DNA of 64,000 bases from contig NW_017893404.1 of the NCBI RefSeq assembly GCF_001540865.1, positions 1 to 64,000 on the forward strand, read 5' to 3'. The first letter of the stretch is position 1. Each line of letters opens with the position of its first letter. The position numbers and the translations under genes are program-made. Source of the DNA: Ananas comosus. Its lineage: Eukaryota; Streptophyta; Magnoliopsida; Poales; Bromeliaceae. Below the pieces are notes generated by a model. It was not told the origin of the DNA and did no database searches. It saw nothing but the letters and a program-made list of their open reading frames with translations. Positions 21,441 through 32,952 of this stretch are shown piece by piece.

Positions 21441-21445
21441 GATTT
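21165..21445. other. Exact 138-bp duplication flanking a 5-N gap (likely assembly artefact)
   Basis: 21165-21302 and 21308-21445 are identical by eye and separated only by NNNNN at 21303-21307. This is what an unmerged contig overlap looks like. A real tandem duplication is less likely because the junction coincides with the gap. Confidence 0.85.
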
Positions 21446-23581
21446 CGTGCAGTTTGAACTACAGGGGGTTTTTCGCGATTGTAGCCTACCTATTAGTAAC
21501 CCCACGCCCCTTAGGGCTTCCCTGAGCTTCACAGCAGCAGGAGAAGAGGTAGGGGAGTTCTCCACACCCTCCCTCTCTATTTCTTTGATTTTGGTTGGTT
21601 TTATTTGTGATTTAAGCCTCTCTTTTTCCCTCTTTTTGCTTCTTGGTGTTCTCCCTCCATGGAAGGAGCTTGAAGCTTGGTTTTGGAGCTTGTTTGAGGG
21701 GAGATTCTCAGATTTTGGGGACTTGGATACTTGTTGGAGGCTTCCAAAGAGGTTAGAAACATGATTCCACCTTTTGATTCATGTTTTTGAGGCTTTGTTG
21801 AATTGAAACCCTAGATTGTGATATTAGGGTTTGTTTTGGGTATTTTGAATCTAGGGCTTTTAAAGCTAGATTGAGTGGATTAGAGGCTTCCATTGGGTTA
21901 GATTGGGTGAGCCCTAGCTTCATTTTGGAGCTCTAGAGGAGATTTTGCACTAAAGGTGAGTTTTCCACACCTATGATTGATTAGCTTAATGTTTGAGCTA
22001 GGTATTGTTCGTTCGGCTCGTATGACTCATGTTCTTGTACCTTTAGGGTACTAGGAGACTAGAGGACACCCTCGTTGGAGCGCACGAGGAGTTTCGTTGT
22101 CATCGGTGGGTTTGGCTTCGTGGAAATGGGGTGGAATGGCCCCTATGCTCTTTCTACTTGTTGTAAAATATTTCTAAATTCATTTCTATGCTAAATGGGA
22201 TTTATATGAATTTTGGAGCACTTAAAATGCATGCCTTGTGTATTATGAAAATTTCACTACATAGTAGAGCCATATGAGTAGATGCATGCATACGGAAAAT
22301 GTGCTTATTTTGCAAGTGGAAAATGCATATCTTATGAGGATTATGACTTGGAATATGTACCTTGGAACATAGTTGCCATGTTTTGACATAGAGAACAAGA
22401 GTGTCATAAAGGGGCACTTGAAACTAGTAAACTATGAAACTGCAACATAGAGACATATTAATAGGCCACTACTTATCTGCTATATTCCATGTTAGAGACA
22501 TGATGACATAGGGATAGGCCATTGAGATACTTGACACATTCCATGTTATTAGACATGAGGACTTAGTACTTGCGACAGATCGTACGACTACTTGCCATTG
22601 TGCTCATTCGCACATGCTTGTGAGGGTCGCTCCCTACAAGCCGGCACTCCGGAGTTGGCCATCGCGATTCATATTCGCCGTGCGGGATTGGGCGCCGAAG
22701 TGGATTGCCGTGGGACAGGCTCATTCCTAGGGTGGGAATGATGACTACCACGGGGCCATTAGGCTCGGCACCGGCCAGACAGCCTTCGGGTGGGTCTCAG
22801 GGCCATAGACAGCCTTCGGGTGGGTCTCTTCAGATTTGACTTGAGTGTTCATTATGATATGTGGACAGATGATGACTTAGAGTATTACTTGGACATTGAC
22901 TAGAATAGTAAACAACGGAACTTTACTATTTCACATTGTGAACATCATGATAGTTGGAGACTTTTACTTCTTGCATAGTTGCTTTCATACTTATGCTATT
23001 TATGCTAAGTAGAGATATCATGTCGTAGTAGGTTACATTTTTACTTACCTTTCGCTTTTCTACCTTTATAGTCACTGACATCTTTGGTAGCTTTGGGCCT
23101 TGTGGTGCATTCACTGAAGTCAGTAATTGCCCACTGGAAATTATTCTTAATAGTTCTCACGCCCCTGTTTCAATGTTTCCTTTTCAGAGCCTTCGGCACC
23201 GGCGGAGGCACGGGATCGCGGCAAAGGTGTCGCGTAGCTAGCTCGCGGAGAGTTTCTGTTACCTAGGTGGTTTACTCCTCCATTTTATATTTTGAGAGAG
23301 TGTGAGGCTTTTGTATCCATGTATAGAGACCACCTGTGTACCTACCTATAGCACTTGTATTTGGGATCCCTATTGTACTTACTTTATGTTTTATTTAGTG
23401 GATTTACAGTTTTATCCTTATCCTTGTTGTAGCTTTTAGACATTTATTATGCTCTGATACTCGTAGATGTCTTGTATTATTGCTTTTATTATTGTTGTTT
23501 CTAGACGCCTTATACGTTTTAGACGTATGGCGGGTCTGGGCACGCGCCGGGCGGGCTTCCGCTGGGTCCTGGGGCGTGACA

Positions 23582-24418
23582 ACTTCGCATTTTTGGAAGA
23601 GCCTGTAAGAAGCGTTGGGCACACGACTCGATTTCAGCACCGCTTTTCATCCTCAGATAGATGGACAGTCAGAGAGGACTATACAGATTCTGGAGGATAT
23701 GTTGCGGGCGTGTGTCATTGACTATAGGGGTAGTTGGAGTAATCACTTACCGATGGCCGAGTTCGCCTACAGCAATAGTTATCAGGCTAGCATAGGGATG
23801 GCACCGTTCGAAGCTCTTTACGGACGAAAGTGCCGATCTCTTATTCATTGGAGTGAGGTAGGCGAGCGTGCGGTTCTAGGCCCCGATGTTTTGCGAGAGG
23901 CGGAGGAAAAAGTCTGTCTTGCTCGCCAAAGGTTGCTCACGGCGCAATCTAGGCAAAGGAGTTATGCTAATAAGCGCCGTAGAGATTTGGAATTCGTGGT
24001 AGGCGACCGCGTCTTTTTAAAAGTGTCGCCCAGGAGAGGCATGAAGCGGTTCGGAGCGCGGAAAAAGAGTCCCCGATATATTGGACCATACGAGGTGTTG
24101 GAGCGGATTGGTGCGGTGGCTTATCGGCTAGCGTTGTCGCCAAAGCTCGCCGATGTTCATTATGTCTTCCATGTCTCTAACCTCCGCAAATATATTCAAG
24201 ATCCCGAGCATGTGTTGTCATATGAACCGCTGGAATTACGCGAGGACTTGAGCTATGAGGAATATCCGGCGTTGATTATTGCTCGAGAAGTGCGAAAGTT
24301 GCGAAATCGCGAAATTTCCTACGTCAAGGTTCGATGGACCAAGCATAACGATTGCGAAGCTACGTGGGAACTTGAGGACGCAATGAAAGCGAAGTACCCT
24401 CATCTTATTGAGGCGTGA
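23582..24418 (+). pseudogene. int: Integrase C-terminal half and chromodomain, element B
   Basis: Resumes directly after the solo LTR: HFWKSL, then a TAA at 23606 (expected Gln), EALGT, FHPQIDGQSERT with the third catalytic residue (Glu codon at 23672-23674), [34 protein letters not shown] and YIGPYEVLERIG. The last about 50 residues (AREVRKLRNREISYVKVRW, EATWELEDAMKAKYPHL) form a chromodomain, which marks the chromovirus lineage and directs integration to heterochromatin in related elements. The stop at 24416-24418 is the natural end. Confidence 0.92.
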
Positions 24419-24483
24419 GTAAGGTATGAATTAAGTTCGAGTTTAATTAAGAATTGAGTTCGTTTCGAGGACGAAACTCTTTT

Positions 24484-24497
24484 AAAGGTGGGGAGGA
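24484..24497 (+). other. Polypurine tract of element B
   Basis: AAAGGTGGGGAGGA lies directly before the TG of the 3' LTR and primes plus-strand synthesis. Confidence 0.9.
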
Positions 24498-26928
24498 TGT
24501 AAGGAAGTAAATTCTCGAAATACGAGAGTTGGACTTCAGTTAGAATCGACTAATTGTCGACTTAGTATGCTTCGGAAAAGCCGAAGGCATCAAAATGGCC
24601 AAAGGTGCATTGGAATGGAGTCCGCGAGAGCAAATGATGTGAAAAACCTGCACTTGGCAGATTTGCTCTCGGGGACCGGTCCCTGGCAGGAGGGACCGGT
24701 TCCCGAACATGGTCTGCGCGGGTTTGCTCTCGGGGACCGGTCCCATCGGCTGGTGGTTGCAGCGATGCGTGATGCAACCGGTCCCCGGGCCAGAGGGACC
24801 GGTTCTCGAACGCGTAGATTTGGGGAGGTCCTGAGGGACCGGTCCCTGGCAGGGAGAGACCGGTCCCCGTAGCCCCAATCGGCCCAAGATAGGCTGGTCA
24901 TGAAGGCAAAGTTGAGGGGTTTTTATGCAATTGTAGCATAAGTAGAGGCTATATGAGAGTATGCTCTCTCTCTCTTCTCATTTTCTCTTCCAAAACACAA
25001 ACCTAAAGCCTCTCTCTCTCTAATCTCTCTTCCTCTCTCTCTAGAAGGTGAAGAAGAGAAGGGTTTAGTGGAGAAGCAAGCAAGGAGAGGGATCTTCATC
25101 TTCTTCTTCTTCCTTTACACCTTGGAGCTAGCTTTTGGAGGTAAGCTTGAAGCTCAATCATGGTAGATTTCTAGGGTTTAGATCTTTAAGCCCTAGAATG
25201 GGTTAGATGGAACTCTAGCATGCTAAAGAGATGCTTTATGCATGAGTTTGAGGATTTAGAGTTTGATTCTTACATGATTGCAAGTTAGGGCTCCAAAAAT
25301 GGGGTTTTGTGATTTGCTCGGTATTGATCTAAATTGATCAAGTGTAAACCTAATTGTTAGGTGTTTAAACGTGTAGGCGAAGACGGTTCGACGATTCGTC
25401 GAGCGGGTGCAAAGTTACGGACAAAAGGGGGCCTTCCGAGCTTCATTTCCGCCTGGGAGGCCGAGACGACGTCGTAAAATCACCGAACTTCATTCCTAGA
25501 GTCATGACAACGCCAGAAGGTGGGTGGTGTCATCCCGAAGCAACCGGGCGCCTCTTTATGTCTTAGTGTATTTTAAATCTTGCATCTCTTGCATATATGC
25601 ATTGTAGGATAAATGTGCATTTCTATTTCCTTATGCTTTCCTAGATGATATCATAGTGTGAGTTGAATGCTTCATATAGTGGATAGATAAGGATTGAGTC
25701 GAGACATTGAATCCTATAGTACCGAGATAAGAGATGAACTCGATGATTGACAAAAGACATAACGAGTGGCATGTAAATAACAATGACAACAGAACGAATG
25801 GCATGTAACTTAGTGTATAAATGACACTGACACGTGAACTTAGGGATAGGCGGATTCCCTAGAGATGAGTCATTGAACAAGAACCTAGTGTAGTTAAACA
25901 CTTGCATATGGACTTGGGGATAGGTGGATTCCCGAGTGATTGTTAACCCTAGGGGGTAGGGTATCCTCGAGTTGAGAGGATTGGATCATACTCGCTGTCT
26001 GTTCAGAACTTGTGTTGGTCGTTCCTCACAAGTGTGAGCTCCGGAGTTTTGTTACATGAGGGATAGTCTTATAGGGTCCCTGAGATAGCCTTATGGGGTT
26101 CCGCAGACGGTCTCGAGTTTGTCAGAGAGTTGAGTCTCCTTACCACGAGATGCATGTGAGTCGTGGGCGAACCTCCGGGTTGGCCAAGGATTGGATAAGC
26201 CAAAAGAATTGATGAATAAGTAAACAACATTACTTCTTGGACATAGTGGCATGTTAGTTGATTACTTTATTTATCACATTGTGCATGCATACATTGTATA
26301 TGATTCGGGCACAGTAGCATAGCTTTCTTACTATGTTGTTACTGATTTCATATATCTATCTATCTATCTATCTATCTGCTTGTGCCCACTTGGAACTAGT
26401 GGGGAGATCGGCGGAGTAGGCGGCCGAACCTATTGGGAACTATGGACGATAGTTCTCACCCCACTTTGTTGCAGGGCCGAGTACGAGCGCTCCGGGCGAG
26501 GATCGCGGTAAGGGCTTAGCGCCCTAGCATTAGTATCCCTCCAGTTGCATTAGAGATACCTACATATGTGAGAGTAGTTGATGTATAGGTTGTGAGATGC
26601 ATTTTGGAGAGATGTGAATGAACCTGTATCTATATTTTGGATGAAACGAAAATGTAAATTGTATAAATGTACAAATCATGATGTAATAGATAGAACTCTC
26701 TTTTTATGCACTTGTATAGATACTTGTGTTACTTGCTCTTGTTGTTATGCACTTGTGGTGCTTCTATTATCGTTGTATGGATCATATATGTATTGAATTA
26801 TTTCTGGGTGAATTCTTGTACATGATCCCGTGCTTGAGCCTTGGGCGGACAGGGGAGGTGCTGTCCGTTCGGCGTCTGTTCGACGTGCCTGAACCGGACC
26901 AAATGGGTAGCGGTCTCGGGGTGTGACA
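24498..26928 (+). mobile_element. 3' LTR of element B
   Basis: 2431 bp, same order of parts as the 5' LTR, with scattered substitutions and small indels. The palindrome array is at 24672-24868, with one palindrome pair fewer than the 5' LTR. (TATC)n is at 26352-26375 with one more unit than the 5' copy. The stem-loop at 26009-26032 has one loop change, GGTCGTTCC. Confidence 0.93.
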
Positions 26929-26933
26929 CTCTA

Positions 26934-27408
26934 AGCGAAGGATCACCATAATCATGATGCTCTTCATGAACGGCGTCGTGGATTCGGCGTGATCAAGGGA
27001 TTCGAGGATTCGGATCGAAAGCTTCATGGATTCGAAGTGGTAGAGCTTCGTGGATTCGGAGTGGAGGCGTTTCGTGGATTCGGGATGTGGCGTTCGTGGA
27101 TTCGAACGTGAGGGCGTGGACAACCCGGAGGATTGCGCGAGATTCATAAGAGGGTAAGAGAGGTCGAGTCCGTGGAGTCGGTAATCACCTTGTAATCTTT
27201 TCTCTTAGTGAATTATTTTTTCGCGTGTTGGTCCTGTAGGTTTTTCTTCAAGTTGGAGTTTTTCCACGTAAATCTCGGTGTGTTTTTTACTTTCCGTATT
27301 TACTTTTATTGCATCGAGATTTGTGGTTTTTGGCCGTTACACCTATTCACCACCCTTCTAGGTGTTGGATACAATCTAGATAGATCCTTGGGCACCCCCA
27401 AACTTATA
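26934..27408 (+). mobile_element. 5' LTR of element A, second part
   Basis: Continues from 14214 after element B. Contains several GTGGATTCG(A/G) repeats (26975-27115), GTAATCACCTTGTAATC, and the end ...GGCACCCCCAAACTTATA. The terminal CA is mutated to TA compared with the 3' LTR, which ends TTACA. Confidence 0.88.
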
Positions 27409-27410
27409 AT

Positions 27411-27422
27411 TGGTATCAGAGC
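27411..27422 (+). other. Primer binding site of element A
   Basis: TGGTATCAGAGC two bases after the LTR end, matching initiator tRNA-Met. Confidence 0.9.
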
Positions 27423-27446
27423 GGGATCTAAATAAATTGATATCTA

Positions 27447-29460
27447 ATGGCTGAAGGCGGTAACATTAATCGACCACCTCTCTTCAATGGCACGAAGTAT
27501 GCCTATTGAAAAGTTCGCATGGGATCTTTTCTAATTGCAATCGATGAGCGGGTATGGCAAGCAATTGAATTTGGATGGAAACATCCAACCAAAGTTGTCG
27601 ATAATGCTACCGTCCCGAAACCGAGAAATAAGTGGACACAAGATGAGAATGAGTCATCTTCGTTTAACGGCAAGGGTATGAACGCTTTATTTAATGCATT
27701 GTCTCAAACGGAACGTTTCGGCGTGTGAAACGGCAAAGAAAATTTGGAATACTCTACAAGTTACACATGAAGGAACTAGCTTAGTAAAGGTCCAAAAATT
27801 GCAAATGTTAACAAGCAAATTTGACTCGATTTTTATGGAAGAAAACGAGACCTTTACTTAGTACTATACGCGTTTTCAAGACGTTGTTAATACATGTGCA
27901 AACTTAGGAGAGAAAATCCCGGATGCTAAAGTTGTTAGAAAAATTCTTCGGACTCTTCCGAAACGCTTTTGGGCAAAAGTTGCCGCAATCGAAACCGTAA
28001 AGCATCCGGATGAGATGAAAGTCGAAGAGTTAGTAGGTGCTTTGCAAACTTATGAGATGACTTTTTCTACTAACCAATCTTCTTCCAAGTCTTTTTCTAA
28101 AAGTACAGGGGTTGCACTCAAATCGACAAAGAAAGAAGACGACGACCCGAATTCCGACGGAGATATTTCGCTCGCCGATTTCGAACATCAATTAGCGCTC
28201 CTAACGAAGAAGTTCCGATAGAATTTTCGAAACATTAAATCGGACAAGGCTTTATCGTCTAAGCAACAATCTTTTTCTAAATCATCTTCATTTTCTAGGT
28301 CTAAGGATAAGAAATTTGCAAAGTCTTTAAAAGAAAAAGATGATTTTGAAGGGAAAATCCATGTTACAAATGTAAAGGCTACGGTCATATTGCAACGGAT
28401 TGCCCTTCGAAGAAAATATATAAACAAAAGGCTTTGCAAGCAAAGACTTGGGATGATTCTACTTCAAGTGAATCAAGTTCAAGTGACGAAGAAAAGAATG
28501 AAAATCTTGCTTTATTTACTAACACTTCTTTTCCTTTGTCTAATGTTGTTTGTTTATCCTCTATTGTGTCTAATTCTAGTGTTTTTCCTTCCTTGCATGG
28601 TACTTCGAGCGATGATGGTGAAAGCGAGGAGGAATCAAACGACGAGGATTTAACAGAAGCGTATAATCAACTTTTTATTGAATCGAAGAAGATGGCGAAA
28701 CTTAATAAGAAGTTGAGGCGTCGTTTGTTGGATCTCGAAGAGAAAAACAACAACTTGAAGACAATGAATAAATTTCTCGAGGAGGAAAGGGAATGAACAT
28801 TGAAAGACAATTCAATCCTCCAAGAGAAGCGTGATGAAGCGGAATTAACGATCAAATCCTATAAAGATAAAGTTGGATTTTTGGAGCAACAATTTGAGGA
28901 ATCGTACACATCCAACAAGTCATTGACCGATCAAGTTCGTCAACTCCAATCCGATATTCAAAAATTTTCTTTGGGATCGAAGAAATTGGACCATATGCTT
29001 GGATTGGGTCAAACGAGCAAGTTGGGCCTCGGATATGAAAGAACGTATGTTGAGAAGGATCAAAAGGTAATACATAAAGTCTCAACAACTTCGAAAGAGA
29101 AGGTGTGTCATAGATGTGGTATCAAAGGACACATCAAAAAGAGTTGCCCGAACAAGACAAAGAAGAATCTATTGGTAACTTCGAAACATCAATCGGTATC
29201 ATCTACAACTTAACTTCCCCCACGGAATCAAAAGAAAAATCAAGTTCGTCGAGTACCACAAGCAAACCGGATTTCTAATGCGCAATGTGAAGTCCGACCG
29301 AAGCCTCAAGGGAACCGGAATTCTAAATCTCACCGGCAACTTCAATCGAAGTCACCTACAACGAAGCAATCTACGGTGGATCAAAAATCAAAGCAAACCG
29401 TACCAAACGTCGATAAGCCAAGACAACCTACTATCCGACAAGTGTGGATCCGGAAAGGTG
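27447..29460 (+). pseudogene. gag: Sirevirus-like copia gag, damaged
   Basis: ATG at 27447 gives MAEGGNINRPPLFNGTKYAY and then a TGA where Trp is expected (27507). It is the start of a copia gag of the DUF4219/UBN2 type. It goes on with frameshifts and stops: LQVTHEGTSLVKVQKLQML, KVVRKILRTLPKRF and EELVGALQTYEM. It reaches a CCHC knuckle CYKCKGYGHIATDC near 28366, acidic and Ser-rich linkers, and a Lys/Glu/Leu-rich coiled-coil segment (about 28660-28960). A second knuckle, CHRCGIKGHIKKSC, is near 29105. The last recognisable piece is QVWIRKGD near 29445. Two knuckles and a long coiled-coil tail suit Sirevirus Gag. Protease and the rest of pol do not follow. Confidence 0.82.
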
Positions 29461-31042
29461 ATATCTTTCCTTGTTCTTTGTCTTAAGTTTGTTTTGATTG
29501 ATTATGTAATGCTTTGTTTGGTGCTTATTGCATATTTGTATTCATTGCATTACATGTTTGGACGATTTTTTGTGCTTGAATTTTATTTGTTTAAAAATCG
29601 TTTTGAGGAAAGGTGTTTGGGAATTTAAAAACTTTCTTTGAGAAAGGAGATGATTGAAAATCATTATTTTGGGGAGATTAAATTTTTCAAAGTGCTTTAA
29701 ACGGTATTTAACTTCACATTTCATATTAAGTTAAATTAATATTAATTATCGGTTTTATTCCACCTTTTATTATTTTGACGATAATTTATTATATGAATTC
29801 TTAATACATATATTCATTAAAATTTTGAAATAAAATTTGATCTCTTGGTGATTAACTCATCTTGGTTTTGTGTGTTGGATATGATGGATGGATATTCGTT
29901 AATAGACCAAAACTTGTCAAAATTATTTTCAATTGTGAGATTGTCTAATTTAAGGGGAGTTTGAATTTTTTTTTAAAAAAGAAGATACTCCTATGTTTAA
30001 AAGATGTGGAAGAGTTACATCCAAAAGGAGTGTGAAAACTACCACCACATGTAGGAAAGAGCTACCACCCTGGTCGTCCGTCAAGTGTGTGAAGCTACCA
30101 CATCGAAATTAATTAAATAACCGAAAAGGTTGAAAAAAAATGAATATTTTAAAATTTTCGGAGTTATAAGGTGGTAAGTTGAAAAGATGCTCAAAGAGCC
30201 ACCTCCGGTGCCATATTAGTTAAATCTCTATTTTGAACGAGTTGCGACAAATTGGTGTCAATTTTGTTGAATTTCTAAAAATCATTTTTCATCAACTTTC
30301 ATCTTGATGGTTTTGAATCATTAGATTATTTTCGAAAACAAATTTTGATGTTTCGATGTATTTTGAAATCTTATAATAATTTATTTTCATCATAATGATT
30401 TTTGGAATACAATCTTTAATTTTTATGAAATTAATTTGATTTTGAAGGGTGTTTGAAAAAAAAAATTCAAAATTTTCGAAATCTGGAAAAGTGTACCGGT
30501 ACAAAATACCGTGTATCGGTACAAATCACTGTGCCGCGTTTTTTTTTTAACCAGTCACAGGGTTTTATTCTCTCTCAAATCCTTATCAAATCACTCTCTT
30601 TCTCTCTCTAAAAACCTCTAGCACCATTCTCCTTTAGATACAAGTCGTTTCCCCCTAGATCTGTAAGTTTTTAGTTGGGATTTAATCATTTCATCCTGTT
30701 TTTGCATATTTTTCAAAATTTTCCAGGTTGAAGCAAGATCTCTGTTCTTAATCGTTTTTGATGCAATTTTTTGCTATGAATAAGTATTTAGACTTATAAT
30801 CTTGCTTCTAGAAAACTTAGATCAGGTTATAACGCTATATTTTTTGCTGATCTTTGATCTGTACCTCTATATACATGGAATTTTGGGATTTTTGATGAAA
30901 ATCAATTTTTGATGAAAATTTTTGCATGATTTAGTTAGAAATAGCGTTGTTATTCATTCTAATATTATTAGAAATTTTTTCGTTATTTTTACAAAACTTT
31001 TCGGATTTTCTTCATGCAAGGCTCATTTTTTATGTAGGAAAA
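29461..31042 (+). other. Non-coding spacer of element A where pol would be expected
   Basis: AT-rich DNA without pol motifs. At about 30492-30527 are GTGTACCGGTACAAA and GTGTATCGGTACAAA, followed by a CT-rich leader (30570-30612) and a GTAAGTTTTTAG at 30663. Palindromes followed by a CT-rich leader repeat the layout of the LTRs here, as though a promoter preceded the next ORF. A possible 3' splice site (TTATGTAG at 31030-31037) lies just before its ATG. Confidence 0.5.
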
Positions 31043-32435
31043 ATGGTGTTCTCGTTCGTGTTGCTGCTGTTGGTGCTAATGGCCACTGGTCGTGGTCGAG
31101 GTGGTGGTCGAGGATGTCGAGGGGCCTCGAAGATGACTCGTATTGCAGGCGAGTCGTTCGGGTCTGATCCAGATTACCAAGCGCGCTCTCCAGAGGCTAC
31201 TGAAGAACCGATTGCTCTAACTGACAAAGGGGAAGGCATAGCTGGAGAATCTTCACGCGGAGGTGGGTCTCGTGCAAGAGAGAGTCGCTCAAAGCAAGCC
31301 GCGGATGTTCCACCGGAGCGGCGGAGGACGTTCTTAAGCAGGTCATGCATCGCCGAAAGATATGTCAACTTTACTGAACTTATCAAGGAGGTTCCTGATT
31401 TCGGCCGACTGCTTTAGAGGGTCCCATTGAGCCTGTTGGACGTGTTTCGGCTCGATCTCCTTTTTGTGTGGAACTCATTCGGGAGTTCTACATGAACGGG
31501 AAGGTGCTTGCTGAAGATGAGGAGACCGGGACTACCTTTTTGAGACATATGTGCGTCAGCAGAAGATCCTAGTCACTCCTCATACTATTGGAGAGCTCTT
31601 GGGGATGCACGTTGATACTGCTGGCCTCCACCATACTACAGGGTTGTATCAGTCTTCGTCCCACTGGGAGACTGTTGTTGGAGCAATCTGCAAGGATGGT
31701 GTGAGGACAAATCATGCCTACGTGGAATCCAAGGACTTGCGACCCGAGTATCATTTATTATCCTTGGTGATGTGCTATAATGTTCAACCGACGATTGGGA
31801 CCAAGAGGATTCGTTAGGATCGTCTGGTGCTTCTCTTTCTTCTTGGTCACCCTGAGCAGGCAGACGGATTCAACATCAACGTTCCATTCCTGATGTGGTA
31901 GAGGATGGTGCATGTGATATAGTCTTCAGTGCGACGGGATCTACTTCCTTTTCTGTTATTGATCACTCAGATTTTGCAGGAGAACGGAGTAGATGTCTTA
32001 TGTGAGAAGTACGACACTGGCCTTGGACCGATCGATGCAGTGACTTGGGCCAAGTAAGTGAGCACATTGAAGACCTTCCAGCAAACTAAGGGATCTTCCA
32101 GAGGAACTTCTAGTTCCGCACCTCCACGTCGTGCAGAGCACGAGGGATCTTCCAGTTCAGCGGGAGTGATTACTGTAGAATTACTTCACTATGAGGTGCG
32201 CTCCTTAAAAAAGGTAGGAGAACTGGGCAAAAAGTTGGAAGTAGGGTTGAAGAGGATATTGGAGAAGCTAGGATATAGGCATGACGACATATTTCCTACC
32301 CATCCTACCTATACTACCTACACGAGGTCGACGTCGAGACATCCGCTCATTCCACCGTCGACTGGTGCTCCTGAGGCAGGGGGATCTGGAGCTGGAGCAG
32401 GTGATGATGATGATGAGGATGAGGACACGGAGTGA
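31043..32435 (+). pseudogene. Second ORF of element A, resembling the 'putative plant transposon protein' domain
   Basis: Opens with MVFSFVLLLLVLMA, a signal-like hydrophobic run, followed by an Arg/Gly-rich stretch (ATGRGRGGGRGCRG). A more modest start is the second ATG at 31079. A stop at 31415 and later frameshifts break it. Recognisable pieces in changing frames are FCVELIREFYMNGKVL, KILVTPHTIGELLGMH, HLLSLVMCYNVQPTIG, LVLLFLLGHPEQADGF and a C-terminal SRGTSSSAPPRR...GDDDDEDEDTE acidic tail. The central pieces recall the plant domain known as 'putative plant transposon protein' (PF20167), from memory. Its place between gag and the 3' polypurine tract matches the extra ORF of some Sireviruses, often termed env-like, but homology to any envelope is not shown. 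Confidence 0.55.
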
Positions 32436-32594
32436 TCTTACCTTTTTGAGCTTCATTATCTATGTTTTATCTTTTCTCTCCTAGGACTATATTTAGTTTA
32501 CTTATTTTTGCTTTTAGGCCTGTATCTATGACTTGACAACTTTTCTGCTTTTTAGTATGTTTTCTCTCTATATGCTTTCTTTTTGGCAATTTTT

Positions 32595-32952
32595 GACAAA
32601 AAAGGGGAGAGCATAGATGAACAGGCATTGAACTAAGCAGAGGATGAATTCAAGAACAAAGGGGGAGATGTGATCGAGAACAAAGGGGGAGAAGGTATAA
32701 GAATCTAATGTAGTTAAATTTCTACATTGTTTTTGGATAAATTATTTTTTAGGAAATCAAGACTTCAAGACTCCTAGTTGCGTCTAAGTCATAGAGTCTG
32801 TTTTAGGAGTTTTTGATTTACTTTTGAGTTTCATATTGTATTTGGATTACATGCGAGGAGTTCAATATTTTGGTGATAACAATTGAACTTCGATTTTTAT
32901 AATGTAATTTTGAGTTTGTGAGTTTTGTCACAAAATTGCCAAAGGGGGAGAT
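32595..32952 (+). other. Multiple polypurine tracts before the 3' LTR of element A
   Basis: AAAAAAGGGGAGAG near 32599, AAAGGGGGAGAT near 32659, AAAGGGGGAGAAGG near 32683, and the PPT proper AAAGGGGGAGA at 32941-32951 next to the LTR. Repeated PPT motifs in this position are a described Sirevirus trait. Confidence 0.8.

Larger units (their letters stand above)
20931..23581 (+). mobile_element. Family C solo LTR nested in the integrase of element B
   Basis: TGTAATACACTGG...GGGGCGTGACA, flanked by the TSD ACTTC (20926-20930 and 23582-23586). No internal region or second LTR is present, so it is a solo LTR left by LTR-LTR recombination. It carries TGTACCGGTACA palindromes, a CT-rich leader near 21560-21640, the stem-loop at 22617-22640, and the GCCCACTGG...TAGTTCTCACGCCCC...TTTTCAG block at 23130-23190. 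Length is about 2651 bp including a five-N gap. The true length is likely about 143 bp shorter because of the duplication at the gap. Confidence 0.93.
14215..26928 (+). mobile_element. Family B: complete Tekay/Del-like Ty3/gypsy chromovirus
   Basis: TSD CTCTA is at 14210-14214 and 26929-26933. It has two LTRs of about 2.4 kb, a PBS at 16673, one gag-pol frame ending in a chromodomain at 24418, and a polypurine tract at 24484-24497. It is inserted into the 5' LTR of element A. The uninterrupted target sequence (TCTACAATACTCTAAGCGAA) is visible in the 3' LTR of A near 33617-33636. It is itself interrupted at 20931-23581 by a solo LTR. Eight in-frame stops make it non-functional. Confidence 0.95.

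Noticed and set aside
21126..21525. Overlapping ORFs with repeated YRYK / CTGT / VPVQ peptides on both strands
   Set aside because: They are translations of the TGTACCGGTACA palindromes in three frames, not proteins. The same peptides appear wherever the array occurs.
31043..31085. Calling ORF2 of element A a true envelope gene
   Set aside because: Only a hydrophobic start and the position support it; the downstream pieces look like PF20167 rather than an envelope.
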